Positions 25,699 to 34,512 of a stretch of DNA of 64,000 bases are shown here, piece by piece. Position 1 is the first letter of the stretch, and each line of letters begins with the position of its first letter. The stretch is from NCBI RefSeq assembly GCF_015278255.1, contig NZ_JADIJC010000001.1, forward strand, positions 124,001-188,000. Reading direction: 5' to 3'. The notes below the pieces were generated by a model. It did not search any database. It was not told the origin of the DNA and saw nothing but the letters and a program-made list of their open reading frames with translations. The position numbers were made by a program, and so were the translations under genes. Source of the DNA: Microbacterium hibisci. GTDB taxonomy: Bacteria; Actinomycetota; Actinomycetes; Actinomycetales; Microbacteriaceae.

Positions 25699-27483
25699 AT
25701 GACGACACGCAGTACGAGAAGCCCCCGCCGCCGCACCGTCGTGGCCCTCGCCGTCGTCCTGGCGGTGCTCGCCGGTTTCATCGTGAGGCTTGTCGACATC
25801 CAGGTCGTCAACGCCGACGACCACATCAAGGACTCGCTCGACGTCGCCTTCGCCGGCCAGCAGACGCTGTACGGCACGCGCGGGGCGATCGTCGACGAGA
25901 ACGGGCAGACGCTGGCGGGCAGCATCCTCCGGTATGACTGCCAGCTCTCGCCGCTGCTCATCACGCAGATCGACGCGCAGGTGCTCGAGGGCGAGTCCGA
26001 CGACCCGCTGTGGGCCGACGTGTCGGACGACGTCGCCGAGATCACGGGGCAGACGCCCGAAGAGGTGCGTGCCATCGTCGGCGACGCCCTCGCCGACAAC
26101 CCGGAGTCGGAGTACGCCAAGCTCAAGAACGGCGTCTCGACAGAGCAGTTCCGCGCCCTCGCCGACCTCGGGGTGCCGTACATCACCTGCAACTCGCACC
26201 CTGCGCGCGCCTACCCGGACGGCGCGGTCGCGGGCAACCTCGTCGGATTCCTCGGCAGCGACGGCGCGCCGCAGGAGAGCCTCGAGCTGTCGCAGAACGA
26301 CTGCCTGGCCGCGACGAACGGCACCCGCACGTACGAGAAGGGCAAGGACGGCGTCGTCATCCCCGGCACTGAGGTCGAGACGCCGGCCACCGACGGCGGC
26401 ACCCTGCAGCTGACGATCAATCGGGACCTGCAGTGGTACCTGCAGCAGCTCATCGCGGAGCAGACGCAGAACATGGCCGCGCAGCACGGCGCGGTGCTCG
26501 TCTATGAGGTGAAGACCGGCAAGGTGCGCGCCGCGGCGGAGTACCCGACGGTCGACCCGAACAACGTCGACGCCACCGAGGTCAAGGACCGCACGAGCGA
26601 GATGTTCCTCGGCAGGTTCGAGCCGGGCTCGACGTTCAAGGCGCTCACCGCGGCGACGGTGATCGACGCGGGCGGGCAGACGAAGGATTCCACCGTGGTC
26701 GCGTCGAGCGAGGAGTTCTTCGCCGACGGCGCCCGCGTGCGCGACGCCTTCAAGCACCCCGCGTACACGTACACGCTGACCGGAGTTCTCATCGACTCGT
26801 CGAACGCCGGCATCTCGAAGTTCAGCGAGAAGGTCGACCGGCAGACGCGCGCCGACTACTTCCAGAGGTTCGGGATCGGGCAGGGCACGGCATCCGGCTA
26901 TCCGAACGAGCAGATCGGCGTTGTCCATCCCGTCGATCAGTGGGGTACCCAGACCGCCTACAACACCTCGTTCGGGCAGGGCGTCGAGACGACCATGCCG
27001 GAGCTCGCGCGGGCATACGGCACGATCGTGAACGGCGGAGTCCGGATGCCGCTCCAGATCATCGAGTCGTGCACGAAGGCCGACGGCACCGTGGTCGAGC
27101 CCGAGGTCGACGAGCCCGAGCGCGTCCTGAACGAGAGCACCTCGGCTCAGATGCGCGAGATGCTCGAGAACGTGTTCCTCCAGGCGCCGTACGCCAAGAC
27201 GGTCGCGATCCCCGGTTACCGCGTCGGCGGCAAGACGGGCACCGGTGAGAAGTCCGACGGCAACGGCGGCTACAAGCGGGGCGTGTACTACACGACGATG
27301 GTCGGCTTCGCCCCGGCCGAGGACCCCGAGTACGTGGTGGTCGTCACCCTCGACGAGCCGACGAAGGTAACATCGTCTGCGGCCAACGCGACCGCGTTCC
27401 AGAAGGCCATGACCCAGGTGCTCAAGACCTATCGCGTCATGCCTTCCACGACGTCGCCGGAGCTGCTGCCCAAGTTCGGGTAG
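25699..27483 (+). CDS. ftsI: Septal transpeptidase FtsI (penicillin-binding protein 3, class B)
   Basis: This cross-links septal peptidoglycan together with FtsW. The 594 residues include an N-terminal membrane anchor (VVALAVVLAVLAGFIV), the class B dimerisation domain and the complete transpeptidase triad: S311-TFK, S367-SN and K512-TG. The domain looks intact and no PASTA domain follows. It starts 50 nt after ftsL. It ends 26 nt before murF; murE, which usually comes next in actinobacteria, is absent. Confidence 0.95.
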   Translation: MTTRSTRSPRRRTVVALAVVLAVLAGFIVRLVDIQVVNADDHIKDSLDVAFAGQQTLYGTRGAIVDENGQTLAGSILRYDCQLSPLLITQIDAQVLEGESDDPLWADVSDDVAEITGQTPEEVRAIVGDALADNPESEYAKLKNGVSTEQFRALADLGVPYITCNSHPARAYPDGAVAGNLVGFLGSDGAPQESLELSQNDCLAATNGTRTYEKGKDGVVIPGTEVETPATDGGTLQLTINRDLQWYLQQLIAEQTQNMAAQHGAVLVYEVKTGKVRAAAEYPTVDPNNVDATEVKDRTSEMFLGRFEPGSTFKALTAATVIDAGGQTKDSTVVASSEEFFADGARVRDAFKHPAYTYTLTGVLIDSSNAGISKFSEKVDRQTRADYFQRFGIGQGTASGYPNEQIGVVHPVDQWGTQTAYNTSFGQGVETTMPELARAYGTIVNGGVRMPLQIIESCTKADGTVVEPEVDEPERVLNESTSAQMREMLENVFLQAPYAKTVAIPGYRVGGKTGTGEKSDGNGGYKRGVYYTTMVGFAPAEDPEYVVVVTLDEPTKVTSSAANATAFQKAMTQVLKTYRVMPSTTSPELLPKFG

Positions 27484-27509
27484 TGTCCCGAGCTTCCGGA
27501 GTTCCCCAC

Positions 27510-28940
27510 ATGATCGCGCTCAGTATCGCCCATATCGCCCGTGCCGTCGCGGGCGAGGTGCACCTCGCCGACGGCGACACCCCCTACACCCTCGTCGACG
27601 GGACCGTCGACACGGACTCGCGGCTCATCGAGCCGGGCGGCGTCTTCGTCGCCAAGCCGGGCGAGGAGACCGACGGACACCTCTTCGTCGACGCCGCGGT
27701 CGACAACGGCGCCGTGCTCGCCCTCGTCGAGCACGTCGTCGACACGCCGGGTGCGGCATCCGTCACCCAGATCGTCGTGCCCGACGTCGTCGCGGCCATC
27801 GCGGACCTCGCGCGCGAGGTCGTCGGGCGGGTGCGCAAAGAGAGCGGCGACCTGCGGGTTGTCGGCATCACGGGCTCGAACGGCAAGACGACCACGAAGA
27901 ACCTGCTCGCGCGCATCCTCGAGGGCGAAGGCGAGACGGTCGCCCCGAAGGCCTCGTTCAACAACGAGGTGGGCGCGCCGCTGACGATGCTGCGCGTCAC
28001 GGGGACGACGCGGTTCCTGGTGAGCGAGCTCGGCGCCAGCGCACCGGGCGAGATCGCGCGGCTGGCCGGGCTCGTCGACCCCGACGTCGCCGTCGTGCTC
28101 ATGGTCGGCATGGCGCACGCGGGCGGCTTCGGCGGCATCGAGGCGACCTTCCACGCGAAGTCCGAGCTCGTGAAGTCGCTGCACGAGGGCGGCGTCGCCG
28201 TCCTCAACGCCGACGATGCGCGCGTCGCAGCGATGGCGCCGATCGCCGCCGAGCGCGGCGCGAGCGTGCGGTGGTTCGGCCGCGGCGCCGGCGCGACCGA
28301 TGTGCGCGCCGACGACGTCGCGGTGACGGCATCCGGAACCTCCTTCACGGTCACCGCCGACGGCGTCTCATTGCCGCTGCGCCTGCGGGTGCTGGGCGAG
28401 CACCACGTCATGAACGCGCTGGCGGCGATCGCCGCCGCGACGACGCTCGGCGTGTCGCTCACCGACGCCGTGGCGCGCCTGGAGACGGTCGAGATCGCCG
28501 AGCGCTGGCGGATGCAGCCGCTGGGATCGGACCGCGTGCGCATCATCAACGACGCCTACAACGCCAGCCCCGACTCGATGGCCGCGGCGCTGCGCACGCT
28601 GGCGCAGATCACCGGTCCCGAGGAGCGCACCGTCGCGGTCCTCGGCGCGATGAGCGAGCTGGGGGAGTACGCCGAGGAGGAGCACGACCGCGTGGGCCTG
28701 CTCGCGGTGCGCCTGGGCATCCAGCGGATCGTCGTCGTCGGCGACGCCGCGCGGCGGATGTACCTCGAGGCGGTCGCGCAGGGATCGTGGGACAACGAGG
28801 CCGTCTTCTTCTCGACGGCCGATGAGGCCTTCGACTATCTGCGCGGCGAGCTGCGCGAGGGTGACCGCGTGCTGGTCAAGTCGTCCAACTCGGCGGGGCT
28901 CCGGTTCCTCGGCGATCGTCTGGGAGAATCGTTCTCGTGA
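27510..28940 (+). CDS. murF: UDP-MurNAc-tripeptide:D-Ala-D-Ala ligase MurF
   Basis: It adds D-Ala-D-Ala to the UDP-MurNAc tripeptide, finishing the cytoplasmic precursor. The 476-residue protein has the Mur ligase ATP loop ITGSNGKTTTKN at about residue 123, FNNEVGAPLT typical of MurF, and NDAYNASPDSM near the hinge. I chose ATG 27510, since GGAG lies 8 nt upstream and the protein then starts MIALSIAHIA; an in-frame GTG at 27483 would overlap the ftsI stop. Its stop overlaps the mraY start by 4 nt. Confidence 0.96.
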   Translation: MIALSIAHIARAVAGEVHLADGDTPYTLVDGTVDTDSRLIEPGGVFVAKPGEETDGHLFVDAAVDNGAVLALVEHVVDTPGAASVTQIVVPDVVAAIADLAREVVGRVRKESGDLRVVGITGSNGKTTTKNLLARILEGEGETVAPKASFNNEVGAPLTMLRVTGTTRFLVSELGASAPGEIARLAGLVDPDVAVVLMVGMAHAGGFGGIEATFHAKSELVKSLHEGGVAVLNADDARVAAMAPIAAERGASVRWFGRGAGATDVRADDVAVTASGTSFTVTADGVSLPLRLRVLGEHHVMNALAAIAAATTLGVSLTDAVARLETVEIAERWRMQPLGSDRVRIINDAYNASPDSMAAALRTLAQITGPEERTVAVLGAMSELGEYAEEEHDRVGLLAVRLGIQRIVVVGDAARRMYLEAVAQGSWDNEAVFFSTADEAFDYLRGELREGDRVLVKSSNSAGLRFLGDRLGESFS

Positions 28941-30049
28941 GATCTCTCCTGACCGCGGCGGCGATCTCGCTGGCCTTCACCCTCTTCCTCACCCCCGTCT
29001 TTCTGCGGCTCTTCCGCAAGTGGGGCTGGGGCCAGGTGATCCGCACCCCCGAAGACATCCGCAACCCCAACCACCAGACGAAGCGCGGCACGCCCACCAT
29101 GGGCGGCACGATCTTCATCGTCGGCACGATCGTCGGCTATCTCGTGGGCTGTTTCGCGGGCAACAACCCTCCGACGATCTCGGGCATTCTCGTGATCTGG
29201 ATGATGGTCGGCCTCGGGGCGGTGGGCTTCATCGACGACTACATGAAGGTCCGCCAGCAGAAGTTCATGGGACTGAGCGGCTGGCGCAAGATCGTCGGCC
29301 AGGTGGTGGTCACGGTGCCGTTCGGCATCGCGGCCCTGAACTTCCCCAACGAGTTCGACCAGACCCCGGCATCGCCCTTCATCTCGGTCTTCCGCGACGT
29401 CCCCGTGCTGGGCTTCATGACCCTCGGGCTCGTGATCGGGTGGATCCTCTACCTCGCCTGGATCACCTTCATCGGGGTCGCCTTCTCCAACAGCGTCAAC
29501 GTCACCGACGGGCTCGACGGCCTGGCTGCCGGCGCGGCGATCTTCGTCACCGGCGCCTACAGCCTCATCGCGTTCTGGCAGTTCAACCAGGCGTGCTGGG
29601 GCGGCGAGGGGCTGTCGGCAGCCGCGAAGGCCGCGTGCTACCCGACGCGCGACCCGTTCGACCTCGCGATCATCTCGGCCTCGTTCGTCGGCGCGCTCGT
29701 GGGCTTCCTGTGGTGGAACGCCCCCAAGGCGAAGGTCTTCATGGGCGACGTCGGCTCGATGTCGATCGGCGGCGTGATCGCCGCGATGGCGATCCTCACC
29801 CGCACCGAGCTGCTCGCCGTGCTGGTCGCCGGCGTCTTCATCATCGGCCCCGGCTCGGTGATCCTGCAGCGCCTCTACTTCAAGGTCACCCGCGGCAAAC
29901 GCCTGTTCCTCATGAGTCCGTTCCACCACCATCTCGAGATGCGCGGCTGGTCGGAGGTCACGATCGTCGTGCGCATGTGGATCATCGCCGGCCTCCTGGC
30001 CGTCTCGGGTGTCGGCTTCTTCTACGTCGAATGGCTTTCGCGCACATGA
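28937..30049 (+). CDS. mraY: Phospho-MurNAc-pentapeptide transferase MraY
   Basis: MraY moves phospho-MurNAc-pentapeptide onto undecaprenyl phosphate, forming lipid I. The 370-residue integral membrane protein has about ten spans and the family motifs GTPTMGG, the Asp-rich FIDDYMK, NVTDGLDGLAAG, GDVGSM and FHHHLE. The GTG start overlaps the murF stop (GTGA), and its own stop overlaps the murD start (ATGA), so the block is tightly coupled. Confidence 0.97.
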   Translation: MRSLLTAAAISLAFTLFLTPVFLRLFRKWGWGQVIRTPEDIRNPNHQTKRGTPTMGGTIFIVGTIVGYLVGCFAGNNPPTISGILVIWMMVGLGAVGFIDDYMKVRQQKFMGLSGWRKIVGQVVVTVPFGIAALNFPNEFDQTPASPFISVFRDVPVLGFMTLGLVIGWILYLAWITFIGVAFSNSVNVTDGLDGLAAGAAIFVTGAYSLIAFWQFNQACWGGEGLSAAAKAACYPTRDPFDLAIISASFVGALVGFLWWNAPKAKVFMGDVGSMSIGGVIAAMAILTRTELLAVLVAGVFIIGPGSVILQRLYFKVTRGKRLFLMSPFHHHLEMRGWSEVTIVVRMWIIAGLLAVSGVGFFYVEWLSRT

Positions 30050-31614
30050 GCTCTGACCGCCTCTCCGCCCTGACCAGCTGGCACGCCGATTGGAAGGGGC
30101 TGCGGGTCGCCGTGCTCGGGCTGTCGGTGACCGGCTTCTCCGTCGCCGACACGCTCGCCGAGCTCGGCGCCGAGGTCCTGGTGGTCACCGAGAAGGCCGA
30201 CGAGGAGTACGCGCGGCTGCTGCCGGTCATCGGCGCGCGGCTGTGGACCGGCGCGCTCGAAGACGTGCCGGCCGAGCTCGTCGACTTCGCGCCCGAGGTC
30301 GTCGTGGCCTCGCCGGGCTTCTCGCCGCGGCATCCGCTCATCACGTGGGCACGGGAGAACGGCATCGCGCTGTGGGGCGACGTCGAGCTCGCGTGGCGCG
30401 TGCGCGACAAGGTGCTGCGCGCCGACGGCACGCCCGCGGACTGGATCCTCATCACCGGCACCAATGGCAAGACGACCACGACGCGACTGACCGCGACCAT
30501 GCTCGTCGCCGGCGGGCTGCGCGCGGCGCCGGTCGGCAACATCGGCACGCCCGTGCTCGACGCCGTGCGCGATCCCTCGGGCTTCGACGCGCTGGTCGTC
30601 GAGCTGTCGAGCCACCAGCTCTGGTACCTGGGGCTTCAGGACACTCCCGACCCCGTCTCGCCGCACGCCGCGGTCTGTCTCAACCTCGCCGACGACCACC
30701 TCGAGTGGCACGGGTCGTTCGAGGACTATCGCGACGCGAAGGCGCACGTGTACGACAACACGCGCGTCGCGTGCGTCTACAACAAGGCGGATGCCGCGAC
30801 CCAGCGCATGGTCGAGGACGCCGATGTGGTCGAGGGCGCACGGGCCATCGGGTTCGATCTCGGCGTCCCCGGTCCCAGCGATCTGGGGGTGGTCGAGGGC
30901 ATCCTCGTCGACCGCGCCTTCCTCGAGGACCGGCACAAGAGCGCGCTCGAGCTCTGCACCGTCTCCGACCTCGCCGAGCGGGGCCTGTCGGCTCCGCACA
31001 TCGTCGCGAACATCCTGGCGGCCGCGGCGCTGGCGCGATCGCTGGATGTCGCACCCGCGGCGATCCGCGACGCGCTCCGCGGGTTCCGCCTCGACCCGCA
31101 CCGCATCGAGGTGGTCGCACGCCACGCCGGGATCACCTGGGTCGACGACTCCAAGGCGACGAACCCGCATGCCGCCGCCTCCTCGCTCGCCGCGTACCCG
31201 GGGGCCGTGTGGGTGGTGGGCGGCCTCCTCAAGGGCGTCGACATCTCCGCGCTCGTGGCCGGGCGCGGCGGCGCGGCGAAGGCCGCGATCGTGATCGGCC
31301 TAGAGCGCACCGAGGTCGTCGCCGCGTTCGAGCGACACGCGCCGGCGGTGCCCGTGTTCGAGGTCGACGCCGATGAGACTGAAGAGGTCATGGCGCAGGT
31401 CGTCGAACTGGCGGCAGGGGTGGCGCGTGACGGGGACGTGGTTCTGCTCGCTCCCGCTGCGGCATCCTTCGACCAGTTCGCGTCGTACGCCGACCGCGGT
31501 CGCCGCTTCGCGGCGGCCGTGAGAGATCGGATCGGAACGGGGGACCCGGGTGACCACGACACAGCCACCGCGGGCCCGGACGACCAGGCCGACCCCGACG
31601 ACCTCCGCGGCTGA
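30046..31614 (+). CDS. murD: UDP-MurNAc-L-Ala(Gly):D-glutamate ligase MurD
   Basis: It adds D-glutamate to the growing precursor. The 522 residues start at ATG 30046, overlapping the mraY stop. The ATP loop is ITGTNGKTTTTR at about residue 136, with ELSSHQL, NLADDHLEWHGS and WVDDSKATNPHAA further on, as in MurD. The C-terminus carries about 20 extra polar residues (DHDTATAGPDDQADPDD). These arise because the frame runs 65 nt into ftsW, a large overlap. The Microbacteriaceae often have a B-type wall, in which residue 1 may be Gly or Ser. Confidence 0.95.
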   Translation: MSSDRLSALTSWHADWKGLRVAVLGLSVTGFSVADTLAELGAEVLVVTEKADEEYARLLPVIGARLWTGALEDVPAELVDFAPEVVVASPGFSPRHPLITWARENGIALWGDVELAWRVRDKVLRADGTPADWILITGTNGKTTTTRLTATMLVAGGLRAAPVGNIGTPVLDAVRDPSGFDALVVELSSHQLWYLGLQDTPDPVSPHAAVCLNLADDHLEWHGSFEDYRDAKAHVYDNTRVACVYNKADAATQRMVEDADVVEGARAIGFDLGVPGPSDLGVVEGILVDRAFLEDRHKSALELCTVSDLAERGLSAPHIVANILAAAALARSLDVAPAAIRDALRGFRLDPHRIEVVARHAGITWVDDSKATNPHAAASSLAAYPGAVWVVGGLLKGVDISALVAGRGGAAKAAIVIGLERTEVVAAFERHAPAVPVFEVDADETEEVMAQVVELAAGVARDGDVVLLAPAAASFDQFASYADRGRRFAAAVRDRIGTGDPGDHDTATAGPDDQADPDDLRG

Positions 31615-32839
31615 GCCGGCGCTGCGGCGCGGACTCGCCGCCCGCGTCACTCTCGGCCGGGTGTTCGCGCCCGTGCCGAGCGAGTTCCTGCTGATCGCGT
31701 CGACGGCGCTGCTGCTGACGGTCTTCGGACTGGTCATGGTGCTGTCGGCGACGTCGGCCACCGCGACGGCGCAGGGCGAGGCGCCGTGGGACGTGGTGCT
31801 CAAGCAGGTCGTGTTCGCGCTGCTCGGCGTGCCGCTCATGTTCATCGCCAGCCGCCTGCCGGTGTCGTTCTGGAAGAAGATCGCCTGGCCGGCCCTGATC
31901 TTCGGCGTCGCCTTCCAGCTGCTGGTGTTCACGCCGCTCGGTCACGGCGCCGACGGCAACCGCAACTGGATCATCATCGGCGGATTCCAGGCGCAGCCGT
32001 CGGAGTTCCTGAAGCTCGGGCTCGCACTGTGGGTCGCGTTCATCCTCTTCCGCAAGCGCACCCTGCTCACCAAATGGCAGCACGTGTTCATCCCGCTGGT
32101 GCCGGTCGCGGGCCTCGCCATCGCGTCGGTGCTTGCCGGCGACGACCTCGGCACGGCCATGATCCTGGTGCTCATCGTGCTCGGCGCGCTCTTCTTCTCG
32201 GGCGTGAAGCTGCGCATCTTCGTGCTGCCGGCGATCGGGGCGGCGGCGGCCGTCGCCTTCCTCGCGGTCACGAGCCCCGACCGCATGCGGCGCTTCATGA
32301 GCTTCCTCAACCCGAACTGCCTCGACGACTACTTCAACGACTGCTACCAGCCGCTCCACGGCATCTGGGGCCTGGCCAGCGGCGGCATCTTCGGACTCGG
32401 GCTCGGCAACTCGCGCGAGAAGTACGACTGGCTCCCCGCCGCCGCCAACGACTACATCTTCGCGATCGTCGGCGAGGAGCTCGGCCTGATCGGCTGCGCC
32501 GTCGTGCTGACCCTCTTCGCGCTCTTCGCGGTCGGCGCCTTCCACGTCATCCGCAAGACCGACGACCCCTTCGTCCGCATCGCCGCCGGCGGCATCACCG
32601 TGTGGATCGTGGGTCAGGCCCTCATCAACATCGGCGTGGTGCTCCGCGTGTTCCCCGTGCTCGGGGTCCCGCTGCCGTTCATGTCGCAGGGCGGCACATC
32701 GCTCCTGTCGGTGCTCATCGCGTCGGGCGTGCTGCTGGCGTTCGCACGTTCACTGCCGGCATCCGTCGCCCGTCGCGAGGCACGGATCGCCGAGGCACGC
32801 GCGGCGCGCGAGCGCGCGAAGCTGCACGCGCTGCGCTGA
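31550..32839 (+). CDS. ftsW: Septal lipid II polymerase FtsW (SEDS family)
   Basis: FtsW polymerises lipid II at the septum with FtsI. The 429-residue protein has about ten membrane spans after a basic, Pro/Thr-rich N-terminus. SEDS motifs are present: GHGADGNRNWI, QPSEFLKL, NDYIFAIVGEELG with the conserved region near the catalytic Asp loop, and PLPFMSQGGTSL. The start GTG 31550 lies inside murD, a 65-nt overlap in another frame; no later start gives a complete first span region with a better binding site. The C-terminus is a charged Ala/Arg helix. Confidence 0.95.
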   Translation: MTTTQPPRARTTRPTPTTSAAEPALRRGLAARVTLGRVFAPVPSEFLLIASTALLLTVFGLVMVLSATSATATAQGEAPWDVVLKQVVFALLGVPLMFIASRLPVSFWKKIAWPALIFGVAFQLLVFTPLGHGADGNRNWIIIGGFQAQPSEFLKLGLALWVAFILFRKRTLLTKWQHVFIPLVPVAGLAIASVLAGDDLGTAMILVLIVLGALFFSGVKLRIFVLPAIGAAAAVAFLAVTSPDRMRRFMSFLNPNCLDDYFNDCYQPLHGIWGLASGGIFGLGLGNSREKYDWLPAAANDYIFAIVGEELGLIGCAVVLTLFALFAVGAFHVIRKTDDPFVRIAAGGITVWIVGQALINIGVVLRVFPVLGVPLPFMSQGGTSLLSVLIASGVLLAFARSLPASVARREARIAEARAARERAKLHALR

Positions 32840-32926
32840 GCGCTGCTCCGCGCGAGGGCCGGTCGCGGGCTGCGGATTCGGGTCTGAACGCTCGGGACGG
32901 GAACCGGGCCGGGGGACCGAGCCGGG

Positions 32927-32932
32927 TAGGCT
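32927..32932 (+). promoter_or_regulatory. -10 box of a leaderless murG transcript
   Basis: TAGGCT is followed by CGGGGA (6 nt) and the GTG start, in a 99-nt gap after ftsW. It suggests a promoter inside the cluster. Confidence 0.6.
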
Positions 32933-32938
32933 CGGGGA

Positions 32939-34024
32939 GTGACGACGTACCTCCTTGCCGGCGGCGGGACCGCCGGACACGTCAACCCGCTCCTGGCTGT
33001 CGCCGACGCGCTGCGAGCGCGCGACCCCGAGGCCGAGGTGCTCGTCCTCGGCACGCGCGAGGGACTCGAGGCCCGGCTCGTGCCGGAGCGCGGCTACGAG
33101 TTGCTGATCGTCGACAAGGTGCCGTTCCCGCGCCGCCCGAACGGGGCTGCAGCGGCCTTCCCCGCCCGATTCCGTCGGGCGATCGGTCAGGTGCGTGCGC
33201 ACATCGCCCAGCGCGGCGTCGACGTGGTCGTCGGCTTCGGCGGCTACGCCTCCGCACCCGCCTACGTCGCGGCCCGCCGCGCGCGCGTGCCGTTCGTGGT
33301 GCACGAGGCCAACGCGCGCCCGGGCCTGGCGAACCGGCTCGGCGCACCCCGCGCGGCGGGCGTGGGGGTCGCGTTCGAGGGCACGCCGCTCAAGGCGTCG
33401 CGAGTGGTCGGCATGCCGCTGCGGCGCGAGATCGTCGAGCTCGATCGCGACGCGCTGCGCGCCGAGGCCGCCGCGCACTTCGGCCTCGACGCCGCGAAGC
33501 CCGTGCTCCTGGTGTTCGGCGGTTCGCTCGGCGCGCAGCGCCTCAACGCCGCCTTCGGCGAGGGCCACGGCGCGGCATGGCGCGACGTCGTCGACGCGGG
33601 CTGGCAGGTGCTGCACGTGACGGGCGAGCGCTCCGAGCTGACCGACCCCGGCGTCGCCGGCTACGCCGTACGGCGCTACGTCGACCGCATGGACCTCGCC
33701 TTCGCCCTCGCCGACTTCATCGTCTCGCGCGCCGGCGCCGCGACCGTCAGCGAGATCAGCGCGCTCGGCATCCCGACGGCGTACGTCCCGTACGCGGTCG
33801 GCAACGGCGAGCAGGCGCTGAACGCCTCGTCGGCGGTGCGCGCGGGGGCTGCGGTGCTGATTCCGGATGCCGAGTTCACAGGCGACCGCGTGCGCTTGGA
33901 GGTGCTTCCGCTCCTGGCCGACAACGCCAAGCGCGCGGCGATGGCGCAGGCCGCGGCATCCGTCGGCACCCGCAACGGCACCGAGAACGTGGTCGCGATG
34001 ATCGACGAGGCCCTCGGCCGCTGA
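32939..34024 (+). CDS. murG: Lipid II synthase MurG (GlcNAc transferase)
   Basis: MurG adds GlcNAc to lipid I on the inner membrane face. The 361-residue GT-B enzyme starts MTTYLLAGGGTAGHVNPLLA (G-loop 1), then VVGFGGYASAP, VHEANARPGLANR, VFGGSLGAQRLN and the C-terminal ISRAGAATVSEI with the UDP-GlcNAc site. The GTG start lies 6 nt after a TAGGCT box. A compound hairpin follows, so the murC half of the cluster is transcriptionally separate. Confidence 0.96.
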   Translation: MTTYLLAGGGTAGHVNPLLAVADALRARDPEAEVLVLGTREGLEARLVPERGYELLIVDKVPFPRRPNGAAAAFPARFRRAIGQVRAHIAQRGVDVVVGFGGYASAPAYVAARRARVPFVVHEANARPGLANRLGAPRAAGVGVAFEGTPLKASRVVGMPLRREIVELDRDALRAEAAAHFGLDAAKPVLLVFGGSLGAQRLNAAFGEGHGAAWRDVVDAGWQVLHVTGERSELTDPGVAGYAVRRYVDRMDLAFALADFIVSRAGAATVSEISALGIPTAYVPYAVGNGEQALNASSAVRAGAAVLIPDAEFTGDRVRLEVLPLLADNAKRAAMAQAAASVGTRNGTENVVAMIDEALGR

Positions 34025-34068
34025 GCTGCGGCATTCGTCGCAGCCGTCGAGCGGCGATCTGCGGATTC

Positions 34069-34113
34069 GAGGAGATTCCGGGCCGATCGCTCCTCTGATC
34101 GGCGAATCTCCTC
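34069..34113. terminator. Compound hairpin between murG and the convergent GntR gene
   Basis: GAGGAGATTC (34069-34078) pairs with GAATCTCCTC (34104-34113), and an inner CCGATC/GATCGG stem (34083-34088 and 34097-34102) extends it. It lies between two convergent genes and can act in both directions. Confidence 0.8.
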
Positions 34114-34137
34114 AGATATGCCGCGGGGGCGAGAGTC

Positions 34138-34512
34138 TCACGTGGTCGGCGTGACGTCGCCGCCGCGCAGGGCCGCGGTGACCATCGCCAGCGCTTCGTC
34201 GGCGTCGAGGCGCAGTTCGCGCACTTGGGCGGCGAAGGCGGCCGCCGCGCGCTGCAGCTGCTGCCGCGCCGGGTCGGCGTCGAACGCGACGAACGTGCCG
34301 TTGCGTCCTCGAGTCTCGATGATGCCCGCGGCCTCGAGCTCGCGGTAGGCCCGCGCGACGGTGCCCGGCGCGATGCCGAGATCCTCGGCCAGCCGGCGGA
34401 CGGTGGGCAGCCGCGAGCCCGGGGCGAGCTCGCCCGACGCGACGGCGTCGATGAGTCCGGCGCGGAGCTGCTCGAACGGCGGCACGGGCGAGGACGGGTC
34501 GATGACGATCAT
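34138..34512 (-). CDS. GntR-family regulator (short, YtrA-like)
   Basis: The 124-residue protein is a GntR winged helix (PPFEQLRAGLIDAVASGEL, LPTVRRLAEDLGIAPGTVARAYREL, GIIETRGRNGTFV) followed by only about 50 helical residues. That is the short YtrA type, usually encoded with membrane or ABC transport proteins. Here the upstream partner is a membrane protein, whose stop overlaps this start by 4 nt (ATGA). Autoregulation through the palindrome at 35475-35494 is likely by analogy. The ligand is unknown. Confidence 0.9.
   Translation of the reverse strand: MIVIDPSSPVPPFEQLRAGLIDAVASGELAPGSRLPTVRRLAEDLGIAPGTVARAYRELEAAGIIETRGRNGTFVAFDADPARQQLQRAAAAFAAQVRELRLDADEALAMVTAALRGGDVTPTT

Noticed and set aside
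27483..27510. A truncated murE remnant between ftsI and murF
   Set aside because: Only 26 nt separate the two genes; no part of a Mur ligase can be read.
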